NCBI GenBank assembly: GCA_036387315.1
Contig: DASVTY010000099.1
Span: 1-64,000 of the forward strand
Length of the DNA stretch: 64,000 bases
Reading direction: 5' to 3'
From: JALZCH01 sp036387315
GTDB lineage: Bacteria > Acidobacteriota > Blastocatellia > Pyrinomonadales > Pyrinomonadaceae
Numbering within the stretch: position 1 is the first letter of the stretch; each line of letters starts with the position of its first letter. The notes below the pieces were generated by a model. That model was not told where the DNA came from. It ran no database searches and saw only the letters and a list, made by a program, of their open reading frames with translations. Of the stretch, positions 8,917 through 16,909 are shown in pieces. Made by a program: the position numbers and the translations under genes.

Positions 8917-10554
8917 CTATTGAGCGTAATACCCTTTTCGCGTGCGAATCGCCAGATTCGGATATTTTTTTATATTAACTTTGACCGTGCGCCAGCCGCC
9001 GTCGCGCTCGGCATTCGACGGCGAGTAACCGATGCTGTAAACCTTGCTTAAATCATTAACGACTTGCGGGTAAATGCCCTCAAGGTCGTCAATGTCTTCG
9101 GCTTCGTAAAACAAACCGCCGCTTTCGTCAGCCAGCAGATTCAAAGCTCGTCTCGTCCCTCTATAAAGCTTTTCGCTGAGTCCGTAGCTTTCGCGCGTGT
9201 CGAGATGAATCGGGACAATCAATGCGGAGCTGTGCCGGACTTTCTCAAGCAAATCGGCGAAAATGATGTTGGAAGATTCAATATTGTTTTGTTCGATAAA
9301 CGTATTGTCTTCGCCATCGGTCATAAAAACAATCGCGCTTCGCCGCTCGCGGTTTTGTTGATTCGCATTTTGATTTTCAGTGCTTTGATTAAGCGCAAAA
9401 GCAAGAGCGTCCCAGACTTTGGAGCCGCCTCTGCTTTTGATTTTGTCAACCCTGTCGAGCAGCTTATTCCGGTCTTGCGTGAGCGGCGAGATAACGGTGA
9501 CTTCTTCGTCAAAAACAATGATTGAAATACGATCCGAAGGTCGAGCGGCTTTGATGAAATTTCGCGTCGTTTTCCGAATCAATTTGATTTTGTTTGAAGT
9601 CGAGCCGGAAATATCAATTAACAGAGTAATATCAAAAGGAACTTGCGTTGCCGCAAACCAATCAATGGCTTGCTCGCGTCCGTTTTCAACGACCGTAAAA
9701 TCATCTTTATTGAGAGACGGCAAGATCGCACCCGGTTTTTCGGGCATCACCGTCACATTTAAATTGACCAAATTGGTTTCGACTCGTAAAACATCGTCTT
9801 TTTCTCCCTCTGAGTTTTTCGGGGCAGTTTTGATTTCTTCTTGATTTTGTTGAGCCGCAAACTGCGGCGAAGACGGCGACTTAATAACCACGGCTTTATA
9901 TTTTTGTTCGAGCCTGCGGATTTGGTCAGCCAGCGGCGGCAATTCATATTCACGACGAAGCTCTTCGAGCTTCGCTTCATTTTCAATCGGGTACAAAACA
10001 AGCAAATCCTTCGATATTCCGACCATAGTACCGAATACCTGTTTTTTACCCGAACGAACGCGAAGCTGATCCACAATTTTGGCATAATTGCCTTTCGAGA
10101 TTTCGCCGGCATCGAAAGCCGCCTGCATAATGGGAATTAACTGCTGCTGAAATTCTAAAGAAAGACCGTCCGTAAAGATTACGGGCGCGACTTCAGCCGC
10201 TTCCGCGCCGACCAGAGCTTTGCTCGTCCAACCGTGTTCTTTTAGGATTTGGCAGAATTGCGCGGCATTCGCAGCCTGCTGCCGTTTCAAACGCTCGTCA
10301 AATGATTTTGATTCGGATGCAGACCTAGCCAAATCTTCATAAATCTGCGCTGTGCTCTGCTTGATTTGTAACAGCTCAAGCTGCAATTTCTTGTTAAATG
10401 AGGCGCTTTGTTGAGAGCTTATCCCGCCGATAATCTTTTTAACTTCTTCCTCTGACAGACATTTCGATTGTCCGAAACTATCTAAAACAGTCACTAAAAA
10501 TATAAAGGTCGGAAATAAAAATTTAAAAACAATCTTGTTTCTGTAAACAGCCAT
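8917..10554 (-). CDS. Exported DUF6624-VWFA fusion protein
   Basis: 545 residues with a signal peptide (about 1-29, DSFGQ-SKC). Residues about 75-215 match my memory of DUF6624 (HGWTSKALVG, then KKQVFGTMV, then PIENEAKLEELR, then LPPLADQI). Residues about 255-540 are the acidobacterial VWFA-type domain: a short beta segment (NLVNLNVTV, FTVVENGREQAIDWF), then MIDAS DISGST (314-319), the VFDEEVTV strand, and MTDGEDN. The protein probably acts outside the inner membrane as a metal-dependent adhesion or assembly factor. The DUF6624 joining is unusual. Domain calls moderately sure; function unknown. Confidence 0.78.
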   Translation of the reverse strand: MAVYRNKIVFKFLFPTFIFLVTVLDSFGQSKCLSEEEVKKIIGGISSQQSASFNKKLQLELLQIKQSTAQIYEDLARSASESKSFDERLKRQQAANAAQFCQILKEHGWTSKALVGAEAAEVAPVIFTDGLSLEFQQQLIPIMQAAFDAGEISKGNYAKIVDQLRVRSGKKQVFGTMVGISKDLLVLYPIENEAKLEELRREYELPPLADQIRRLEQKYKAVVIKSPSSPQFAAQQNQEEIKTAPKNSEGEKDDVLRVETNLVNLNVTVMPEKPGAILPSLNKDDFTVVENGREQAIDWFAATQVPFDITLLIDISGSTSNKIKLIRKTTRNFIKAARPSDRISIIVFDEEVTVISPLTQDRNKLLDRVDKIKSRGGSKVWDALAFALNQSTENQNANQQNRERRSAIVFMTDGEDNTFIEQNNIESSNIIFADLLEKVRHSSALIVPIHLDTRESYGLSEKLYRGTRRALNLLADESGGLFYEAEDIDDLEGIYPQVVNDLSKVYSIGYSPSNAERDGGWRTVKVNIKKYPNLAIRTRKGYYAQ

Positions 10555-10628
10555 AAATTCAAGACGATTCTCTTAATCAGGATAATTATTTACCTTTAGT
10601 TTCGATAATTAACCAAAATGCTGCAAGG

Positions 10629-10669
10629 AAAAACAAAAAAGCGGATTTCGCACCCGCTTTTTTGTTTTT
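10629..10669. terminator. Bidirectional intrinsic terminator
   Basis: Perfect 16 bp arms (10629-10644, 10654-10669) with GCGG/CCGC at the tip, flanked by A-runs on one side and T-runs on the other. It can end transcripts from either direction. Confidence 0.8.
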
Positions 10670-10688
10670 AACTTTGAATTCAAAACCT

Positions 10689-10718
10689 TTAAGCCGTTCC
10701 GGCATAATATGTGTTCAT
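10689..10718 (-). other. Possible nine-codon frame between two terminators
   Basis: The minus strand between terminators 10841-10884 and 10629-10669 reads ATG at 10718, peptide MNTYYAGTA, then TAA. A purine-rich stretch precedes the ATG but there is no clear ribosome-binding site. It may be chance, or the segment may make a small RNA. No other coding candidate exists in this 346-base gap. Confidence 0.15.
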
Positions 10719-10840
10719 TTTCTTTTTTTATCTCTTTTTTCTCAAGAGTAATTATTTGATGTAGCAATCCGAATTATCGTTAAATAGGTTTACTTAAACA
10801 AGGCTCGTTTGATTTGATCAGTCGTAGGGCTTGCAAAGCA

Positions 10841-10884
10841 AAATAAAGCGGCTGAGGTTGAATTCAACCTCAGCCGCTTTATTT
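10841..10884. terminator. Perfect 44 bp palindrome, terminator of the mglBA unit
   Basis: Arms of 20 bp (AAATAAAGCGGCTGAGGTTG and its complement) meet over AATT. It lies 16 bases after the mglA stop (minus strand) and ends in a T-run on that strand. Confidence 0.8.
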
Positions 10885-10900
10885 TTAAATTCAATTCCCT

Positions 10901-11485
10901 TCAGCTTTTTCTAAGTTCCGTCAAAACTTGTTTCGCGACCGCCTTCAAAGTGTCGAAAACTCCGTCGCCTTTGGCAGCAACCGCTTCAAAAACCGGCTCG
11001 CCTTTGCGCTGCAATTCGGAAGTTAATTCTTCGACCGGCGTCACGTTCGGCAAATCGCGTTTGTTGAGCTGCAATACATAAGGAATCTGCATCAAGTCGT
11101 AGCCCTGCGCCTGCAAATTTTCTTCTAGATTGTAAAGCGATTCTATGTTGGCGTCCATCCGCTCGTCCTGCGAATCGGCGACGAAAACCACGCCGTCAAC
11201 GCCTTTTAAAATCAGCTTGCGCGAAGCGTCGTAAAAAACCTGTCCCGGAACGGTGTAAAGATGAAAACGGGTTTTAAAACCGCGCACCGTGCCGAGTTCG
11301 AGCGGCATAAAATCGAAAAACAGTGTGCGTTCGGTTTCGGTCGCCAGTGAGATGAGCTTGCCTTTTGATTGCGGTGCGGTCGTATCGTAAATATATTGCA
11401 AATTCGTCGTCTTGCCGCACAAGCCGGGACCGTAATAAACGATTTTGCAGTTGATTTCGCGCGATGCGTAATTAATAAAAGTCAT
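10901..11485 (-). CDS. mglA: MglA-type small Ras-like GTPase
   Basis: 194 residues from ATG at 11485. An apparent extension to 11536 is excluded because it only translates the GGATTTT word-repeat. P-loop GPGLCGKTT (19-27), switch/G3 region TVPGQ (in place of DTAGQ, typical of MglA) and G4 NKRD are visible. MglA-GTP sets cell polarity and drives motility or type IV pili, with MglB as its GTPase-activating partner (family knowledge). The gene follows mglB on the same strand across a 96-base gap filled by the repeat hairpin. No clear ribosome-binding site is seen, so expression may depend on coupling or an unusual leader. Confidence 0.92.
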   Translation of the reverse strand: MTFINYASREINCKIVYYGPGLCGKTTNLQYIYDTTAPQSKGKLISLATETERTLFFDFMPLELGTVRGFKTRFHLYTVPGQVFYDASRKLILKGVDGVVFVADSQDERMDANIESLYNLEENLQAQGYDLMQIPYVLQLNKRDLPNVTPVEELTSELQRKGEPVFEAVAAKGDGVFDTLKAVAKQVLTELRKS

Positions 11486-11491
11486 TTTGAT

Positions 11492-11582
11492 TTTGGATTT
11501 TGGATTTTGGATTTTGGATTTCTTCGATGAAAGCAACCCGATTCTGCTTTCAATCTAAAATCCAAAATCTAAAATCCAAAAT
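11492..11582. repeat. Word-repeat hairpin (GGATTTT) between mglB and mglA
   Basis: Tandem GGATTTT words on one side and AAAATCC/AAAATCTA words on the other form two opposing arms around an unrelated 30-base centre. The minus-strand transcript would fold here between the mglB stop and the mglA start. Confidence 0.75.
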
Positions 11583-12064
11583 TAACTAAAAAGGCTGTCA
11601 ATATCTTCGTCGGTGATTTCGGCGAATAACGCGACTTCCTGAGCGCGCTGTTCTTCGGTGTGTTTCTTAACTTCTTCGAGAATCAAACCGATTTCCTGCG
11701 TGGCGCGTTTGACGCGCAATTTGACTAAGCCGAGCGTCGAGCGTTCGTCGAAAACGACGACCAGCAGCGTTTGTCCGACAACGGAAATATAAATGCTTTC
11801 GCGCTCGCCTTCGTGCGACAGAGCCGGAAAAGCGTTTTCGCCGATCAGCCGCGCCATACTCGATGTCGCCGCCACGTTTCCCGCCGCCAGCGAAGAAAAG
11901 CTAGTCGTGTCAACCGCCTGAAAGTCGCCGTGAAAAGCAATCGGCTGCCCGTCGCGGTGAATCAGCAAAACCATTCTGGCAGCGGTTTCAAGGCTCAATC
12001 GCGCGATCACAGTTTTCAGCCGTTGAAACTGCTGTTCGTGTAAGATAATTTGAGTTTCCTTCAT
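11582..12064 (-). CDS. mglB: Roadblock/LC7 protein, MglB-like partner of MglA
   Basis: 160 residues. The roadblock/LC7 core is recognisable from the amphipathic helix (FQRLKTVIARL), the strand VLLIHRDGQPIAFHGD, the alanine-rich helix SSLAAGNVAATSSMARL and strands SIYISVVGQTLLVVVFDE. A C-terminal helical extension ends in an acidic tail (EITDEDIDSLFS). MglB homologues activate GTP hydrolysis by MglA and mark the opposite pole (family knowledge). AAGAGAG lies about 13 bases before the ATG. Order mglB then mglA, ending at one terminator, supports an operon. Confidence 0.88.
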   Translation of the reverse strand: MKETQIILHEQQFQRLKTVIARLSLETAARMVLLIHRDGQPIAFHGDFQAVDTTSFSSLAAGNVAATSSMARLIGENAFPALSHEGERESIYISVVGQTLLVVVFDERSTLGLVKLRVKRATQEIGLILEEVKKHTEEQRAQEVALFAEITDEDIDSLFS

Positions 12065-12428
12065 CGGAAAAAGCTCTCTTTTTTGATAGAAATGCGAAAA
12101 ATGCTTGCTTTATGCAGTGTAGCGTGCGGGCGCGTCGGAAGCAAAAATATTCGCTGGGATTTTTGCAGCCGTCCTCAAAGAAGAATAACGGCGGTGCGGA
12201 ACTCCGCCCACGTTCAAATCTAGCACATTATAATTTTTGACTTCAAGTGTTTTATGAAATTTAACATTTTTTACCAATATTAGATTAATAATGCGATCAA
12301 CCGAACGCCGGTTGATAAATTTTTCTTGTAGCTCACACGAATAATGTTTATAAAGAACGACAGCACAAAAGAATTTTGGTATTATTTGCCCATTGCGCTG
12401 TCGCTCTCCCGCGCCTTTTAATGCAGCA
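12065..12428. other. Divergent promoter region of mglBA and yvcK
   Basis: 364 bases with no credible gene. TTGACT (12237-12242) followed 17 bases later by TTTAAC is a weak promoter-like pair pointing to yvcK; TATAAT at 12229-12234 lacks a partner. A small G+C-rich inverted repeat lies at about 12189-12209. Nothing else recognised. Confidence 0.3.
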
Positions 12429-13472
12429 ATGATTTACCGAAATTTCCCAACCACTAACAATCGCTTAAACGTCGTTTCCATCGGCGGCGGAACAGGTTTG
12501 GCAACTCTCTTGAGCGGCTTAAAACATTTTGTCGGAGATTCTCACGACGATTTTCCTGAGATTCACTCGCTGTCGGCAATCGTCGCCGTGACGGACGACG
12601 GCGGAAGCTCCGGGCGTCTGCGCGACGAATTACAAATGTTGCCGCCGGGCGACGTTCGCAACTGTATGGTCGCGCTGTCGGAAGATTCGACGCTGCTTTC
12701 CAGACTTTTCAAATATCGTTTTCGAGGCGAAGGCGAGCTTGGCGGACACAGTTTCGGCAATCTTTTTCTTGCCGCTTTAACCGAAATTTCGGGCGGCGAT
12801 TTTGCCGAAGCCGTCCGCCACGCTTCCGAAGTTCTGGCAATCAAAGGCGAGATTTTTCCCGCCACCGATTGCGACGTGCGGCTCGTGGCGGAAATGGTTG
12901 ACGGCTCGCTGGTGCGCGGCGAATCGAGCATTACTGCGGCAAATTCAATCGTCAAAAATATGTGGCTCGAACCCGAACGCTGCTCGCCGCTGCCGGAAGC
13001 GCTCGAAGCAATCGCGTCGGCTGATGTGATTACACTCGGACCCGGTTCGCTTTTTACGAGCCTGCTGCCGCCGCTGCTGGTTGAAGGAATGGCGGAAGCA
13101 ATTGCCGTTTCGAGCGCGACGAAAATTTTTATTTGCAATTTAATGACTCAGCCGGGCGAAACCGACAATTTTACTTCGGCGCAGCACCTTGAAAAAGTCA
13201 AAGAATATGCTCCGATAATTGATTTTGATTACGTCGTGGTTAATAACCGCGAGATTTCCGCAGAACAAACCGCCGCTTACGCCGCCGAAGGCGCGCATCA
13301 AATCGGGCTGGGCGATTCGCTTTCGCCCGTTTTGCGCGGGCGTTCGGTCGAATTGATTCGCGCCGATTTATTGGACGCAGGTGAAAAAGTGCGTCACAAT
13401 CCTGAAAAGCTGGCGCAAGTTGTCTTAGATTGTGCCGTAAAAGCACAGTTTGAACAGCTTGCGGCATTTTAA
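12429..13472 (+). CDS. yvcK: YvcK/CofD-like UDP-GlcNAc-binding regulator of wall metabolism
   Basis: 347 residues from ATG at 12429; a TTG 36 bases earlier is possible but adds atypical sequence. Signature motifs are GGGTGLATLLSGLK near the start and TDDGGSSGRLRDEL, with GDVRNCMVAL and GPGSLFTSLLPPLLV further on. Bacterial YvcK/GlmR proteins bind UDP-GlcNAc and adjust carbon flow to peptidoglycan (family knowledge); archaeal relatives make the F420 side chain. The next two genes, glmU and glmS, make UDP-GlcNAc, so regulator and pathway sit together. glmU starts 20 bases downstream, so co-transcription is likely. Confidence 0.9.
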   Translation: MIYRNFPTTNNRLNVVSIGGGTGLATLLSGLKHFVGDSHDDFPEIHSLSAIVAVTDDGGSSGRLRDELQMLPPGDVRNCMVALSEDSTLLSRLFKYRFRGEGELGGHSFGNLFLAALTEISGGDFAEAVRHASEVLAIKGEIFPATDCDVRLVAEMVDGSLVRGESSITAANSIVKNMWLEPERCSPLPEALEAIASADVITLGPGSLFTSLLPPLLVEGMAEAIAVSSATKIFICNLMTQPGETDNFTSAQHLEKVKEYAPIIDFDYVVVNNREISAEQTAAYAAEGAHQIGLGDSLSPVLRGRSVELIRADLLDAGEKVRHNPEKLAQVVLDCAVKAQFEQLAAF

Positions 13473-13492
13473 TTTTCACCAAGAACGAGCAA

Positions 13493-14929
13493 ATGGAAGG
13501 TTCAACACAAGAAACGTCGCAGCCGCAGTTAGACATTCTCATTCTCGCCGCCGGATTGGGAACGAGAATGAAATCGGAAACGGCGAAGGTTTTACACAAA
13601 TTGGGCGGCAGACCCGTAATAGCGCACGTTGTTCGCACGGCGGCTGCGCTCGATCCGCGCAAAATAGTCGTCGTCGTCGGACATCAGGCAGAAGCCGTTG
13701 AGCAATCGGTCAAAACCGAGATCAACGACGACCGCGTTTCTTTTGCTCTACAGGAGGAGCAGCTCGGAACCGGACACGCTGTTTTGTCCGCCCGCCGGTT
13801 TTTTGAAAATGAAAATTCGACGCTGCTGATTTTATCGGGCGACGTGCCGATGATTCGAGTCGAAACGCTCGCCAAGCTCGTCCAGCAGCATCGAACGCAT
13901 CGCGGACGCGGCGCGGCTTGCACGATTTTAACTGTTAAGCTCGACGAACCTGCGGGTTACGGGCGTGTTGTGCGCGATCAATTCGGGCTTTTCCAAAAAA
14001 TTGTCGAACAAAAAGATGCTTCGGAAGAAGAAAGAAAAATACGGGAAATCAACTCGGGAATTTATTGTTTTAATTCTCGCTTGCTTTTCGATTCTCTCGC
14101 CAAAGTGCGAAACGACAATAAACAAAACGAATATTATTTAACAGACGCGCCGCTAATTTTATCCGAAGCGGGCGAGCCTGTTTCGCTTTATCTGCACAAT
14201 GATTTCCGCGAAGTTTCGGGCATCAACAACCGCGAAGAGCTTGCCGAAATGGAAAAAATCCTGCGCCGCCGAATTAATTCTCGTTTAATGCGCGATTACG
14301 GCGTGACTTTGATTGACCCGAAACACACCTACGTTTCCGAAGATGCGGAAATAGGGCGCGACACCATAATTCATCCGAACGTCACAATCGAAGGCAAAAC
14401 GCACATCGGCGATGGCTGCGAGATTCGTTCAGGCTCGCGCCTGACAAACGCTTACGTCGGAAAATCGGTCACGATTTTGGAAAACTGCGTCATTGACACT
14501 TCTTCAATCGGCGAAAACTGCACCATCGGACCGTTCGCGCACATTCGCAACAACGCGCAAATCGAACAGGACGCAAAAATCGGCAATTTCGTCGAAGTCA
14601 AAAAATCAATCGTCGGCAGAAAAACCAAAGCGAGCCATTTAACTTATCTCGGCGACGCTCAAATCGGTGAAAACACCAACATCGGCGCGGGAACAATCAC
14701 CTGCAATTACGATGGCAAAAACAAAAATCGAACGACAATCGGCTCAAACGTCAAAATCGGTTCGGATACAATGCTCGTCGCGCCCATTAATGTCGGCGAC
14801 GGCGCTGTAACCGGCGCCGGTTCGGTCGTCACAAAAGACATCCCGCCAAACAAACTGGCGGTCGGCGCACCCGCGCGAGTCATCAAATCTCTAGACATTG
14901 AAGAAGAAAAGAAAGAAACCGGAGCGTGA
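13493..14929 (+). CDS. glmU: Bifunctional GlcNAc-1-P uridylyltransferase / GlcN-1-P acetyltransferase
   Basis: 478 residues. The N-terminal pyrophosphorylase carries LAAGLGTRMKSETAKVLHKL (Ala where most have Pro before KVLH), GTGHAVLSA and SGDVPM. From about residue 270 a left-handed beta-helix with hexapeptide repeats follows, with TYLGDAQIG, GAGTITCNYDG and GAGSVVTKDIP characteristic of the acetyltransferase active site. It converts glucosamine-1-phosphate to UDP-GlcNAc in the cytosol for peptidoglycan and lipid A. A short Glu/Lys tail ends the protein. glmS starts 50 bases later. Length and motifs match the family well. Confidence 0.97.
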   Translation: MEGSTQETSQPQLDILILAAGLGTRMKSETAKVLHKLGGRPVIAHVVRTAAALDPRKIVVVVGHQAEAVEQSVKTEINDDRVSFALQEEQLGTGHAVLSARRFFENENSTLLILSGDVPMIRVETLAKLVQQHRTHRGRGAACTILTVKLDEPAGYGRVVRDQFGLFQKIVEQKDASEEERKIREINSGIYCFNSRLLFDSLAKVRNDNKQNEYYLTDAPLILSEAGEPVSLYLHNDFREVSGINNREELAEMEKILRRRINSRLMRDYGVTLIDPKHTYVSEDAEIGRDTIIHPNVTIEGKTHIGDGCEIRSGSRLTNAYVGKSVTILENCVIDTSSIGENCTIGPFAHIRNNAQIEQDAKIGNFVEVKKSIVGRKTKASHLTYLGDAQIGENTNIGAGTITCNYDGKNKNRTTIGSNVKIGSDTMLVAPINVGDGAVTGAGSVVTKDIPPNKLAVGAPARVIKSLDIEEEKKETGA

Positions 14930-14943
14930 TTTGATAAGGATTT

Positions 14944-14971
14944 TTCATCCTTCATCCTTCATCCTTCATCC
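14944..14971 (+). repeat. Four tandem TTCATCC heptamers before glmS
   Basis: Four exact copies of TTCATCC end eight bases before the glmS ATG, preceded by AAGGAT that can pair with the first copies. They occupy the place expected for a ribosome-binding site, and no purine-rich site is otherwise visible. Confidence 0.8.
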
Positions 14972-14979
14972 TTTACCAA

Positions 14980-16842
14980 ATGTGCGGAATAGTTGGTTAC
15001 GTTGGAAATAAACAAGTCGTGCCGGTCATTATTGACGGGCTGCGAAAGCTGGAATATCGCGGTTACGATTCGGCTGGAATCGCTGTCGTTGACGACCATC
15101 ACAAATTGGAGATTCGCCGCGCCGAAGGCAAATTGCGCAATCTCGAAGAATGTATCAGGCTCAGTCCTTTGGACGGCAACTACGGCATCGGTCACACGCG
15201 CTGGGCGACGCACGGACGCCCGACCGAAGAAAACGCGCACCCGCACCGCGACTGCACCGGGCGCATTGTCGTCGTGCATAACGGAATTATCGAAAATTAT
15301 TCGCAGTTAAAAGATCGCCTGCGCGCCTCTGACCATCGTTTCGTGACCGAAACCGACACCGAAGTCGTCGCGCATTTAATCGAAGAAAAACTGCGCGAAG
15401 GCGCACAAAATCTCGAACTTGCGGTTCGTCAAACCGTCAAAGAACTGCGCGGAATTTTCGCGCTTTCGATTATCTCTTCTGACGAACCCGACACGATTAT
15501 CGCCGTCCGCGAAGGTCCGCCGGTTGTTATCGGTTTAGGCGACGGCGAATTTTTCGTCGCTTCGGATGTTCCGCCGATTCTGCAACACACGCGCGACGTT
15601 TTCTTTTTGGGAGATCGCGAAATTGCCGTTTTAACTCGTGATTCTGTTCGCGTCACCGATTTTGACGGAAACATTGTCGAACCCGTACAGCAGCGAATCA
15701 CCTGGGACCCGATTGCGGCTGAAAAAGGCGGCTTCAAGCATTTTATGCTCAAGGAAATCTACGAGCAGCCGCGCGCCGTCCGCGACACCGTGCAAGGCAG
15801 AATTTCTTTGGACACGGGCAAGGTTTATCTCGATCCGATGCAGATTACGGACGAAGATTTTCGACAGGTTACTTCAATCAAAATCGCCGCCTGCGGCACT
15901 TCTTGGCACGCCGGACTTGCCGGAAAATATATGATTGAACAGCTTGCGCGCGTTCCCGTCGAAGTTGATTACGCTTCGGAATTTCGCTATCGCTCGCCCG
16001 TTCTGTACGAAAACACTTTGCTAATCGTTATTTCGCAATCCGGGGAAACCGCCGATACGATTGCAGCTTTGCGAGAAGCCAAACAGCAAGGCTGTAAAAT
16101 TCTGGCAATTTGCAACGTGCAAGGCTCGATGATTACGCGCGAATCTGACGGCACAATTCTGACGCACGCCGGACCGGAAATCGGTGTCGCTTCGACGAAA
16201 GCATTCACTTCGCAAATGGTCGCGCTTTATTTGTTCGCGCTTTATCTCGGACAACTGCGCGGCAAGCTTGATGGCGAAAAAGCGAAATATCACGCGCAGC
16301 AATTGGCTGAACTGCCCGTCAAAATCGAAAATCTCTTAAACGATTCAGACGACATCGAAGAATTATCAAAAGAATTTTTCCGCTGCACCGATTTTCTTTA
16401 TCTGGGACGCGGAATTAATTTTCCGGTCGCGCTCGAAGGCGCTTTGAAATTAAAAGAAATCTCTTACATTCACGCCGAAGGCTATCCGGCGGGTGAAATG
16501 AAACACGGTCCGAACGCGCTGATTGACGAACGCCTGCCGGTCGTCATCGTCAATCCGCGCGAAACCGGCAACGCACAGAGCGAGCTGCGTTATGAAAAAA
16601 CGCATTCAAACATTGTCGAAGTCAAAGCGAGAGACGGAATCGTGATTTCGATTTTAACCGAAGGCGATGAAATGTCTTCAAAAGTTTCGGATCACGTCGT
16701 TTCGATACCCGAAGCGTCGGATTTGCTGATGCCGATTTTGGCGGTTGTTCCGTTGCAGCTTCTCTCATATCACATTGCAGTCAGGCGCGGCTGCGATGTT
16801 GACCAGCCGCGAAATCTGGCAAAATCAGTGACGGTTGAGTAA
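14980..16842 (+). CDS. glmS: Glutamine:fructose-6-phosphate aminotransferase
   Basis: 620 residues. It starts MCGIVGYVG, placing the nucleophilic cysteine at position 2 of the class II glutamine amidotransferase domain, with HTRWATHG and HNGIIEN following. Two SIS isomerase domains follow (ISQSGETADTIAALR, then EGAYP-type lid sequence HAEGYPAGEMKHGP) and the canonical C-terminus DVDQPRNLAKSVTVE. It makes glucosamine-6-phosphate from fructose-6-phosphate and glutamine, the entry to UDP-GlcNAc. No glmS ribozyme fits in the 50-base gap upstream. A terminator follows directly. Confidence 0.98.
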   Translation: MCGIVGYVGNKQVVPVIIDGLRKLEYRGYDSAGIAVVDDHHKLEIRRAEGKLRNLEECIRLSPLDGNYGIGHTRWATHGRPTEENAHPHRDCTGRIVVVHNGIIENYSQLKDRLRASDHRFVTETDTEVVAHLIEEKLREGAQNLELAVRQTVKELRGIFALSIISSDEPDTIIAVREGPPVVIGLGDGEFFVASDVPPILQHTRDVFFLGDREIAVLTRDSVRVTDFDGNIVEPVQQRITWDPIAAEKGGFKHFMLKEIYEQPRAVRDTVQGRISLDTGKVYLDPMQITDEDFRQVTSIKIAACGTSWHAGLAGKYMIEQLARVPVEVDYASEFRYRSPVLYENTLLIVISQSGETADTIAALREAKQQGCKILAICNVQGSMITRESDGTILTHAGPEIGVASTKAFTSQMVALYLFALYLGQLRGKLDGEKAKYHAQQLAELPVKIENLLNDSDDIEELSKEFFRCTDFLYLGRGINFPVALEGALKLKEISYIHAEGYPAGEMKHGPNALIDERLPVVIVNPRETGNAQSELRYEKTHSNIVEVKARDGIVISILTEGDEMSSKVSDHVVSIPEASDLLMPILAVVPLQLLSYHIAVRRGCDVDQPRNLAKSVTVE

Positions 16843-16848
16843 TTTTAC

Positions 16849-16884
16849 AAAATAAAAAGGCGCAGTTGAGCGCCTTTTTATTTT
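16849..16884. terminator. Bidirectional terminator after glmS
   Basis: Perfect 15 bp arms ending AAGGCGC/GCGCCTT around a six-base loop, with A- and T-runs outside. It separates glmS from the convergent oxidoreductase gene. Confidence 0.9.
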
Positions 16885-16909
16885 GAGATTATGCAGTCTT
16901 TTTTGCTTT

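Noticed and set aside
10600..10790. A longer minus-strand frame of about 50 codons through the terminator at 10629
   Set aside because: It would translate the terminator stem and T-run and has no ribosome-binding site.
12563..13138. 191-residue minus-strand frame inside yvcK
   Set aside because: Ser/Arg-rich composition typical of an antisense frame; the plus strand encodes clear YvcK motifs.
14930..14979. glmS ribozyme upstream of glmS
   Set aside because: Only 50 bases separate glmU and glmS and they are mostly TTCATCC repeats; the ribozyme is over 140 bases.
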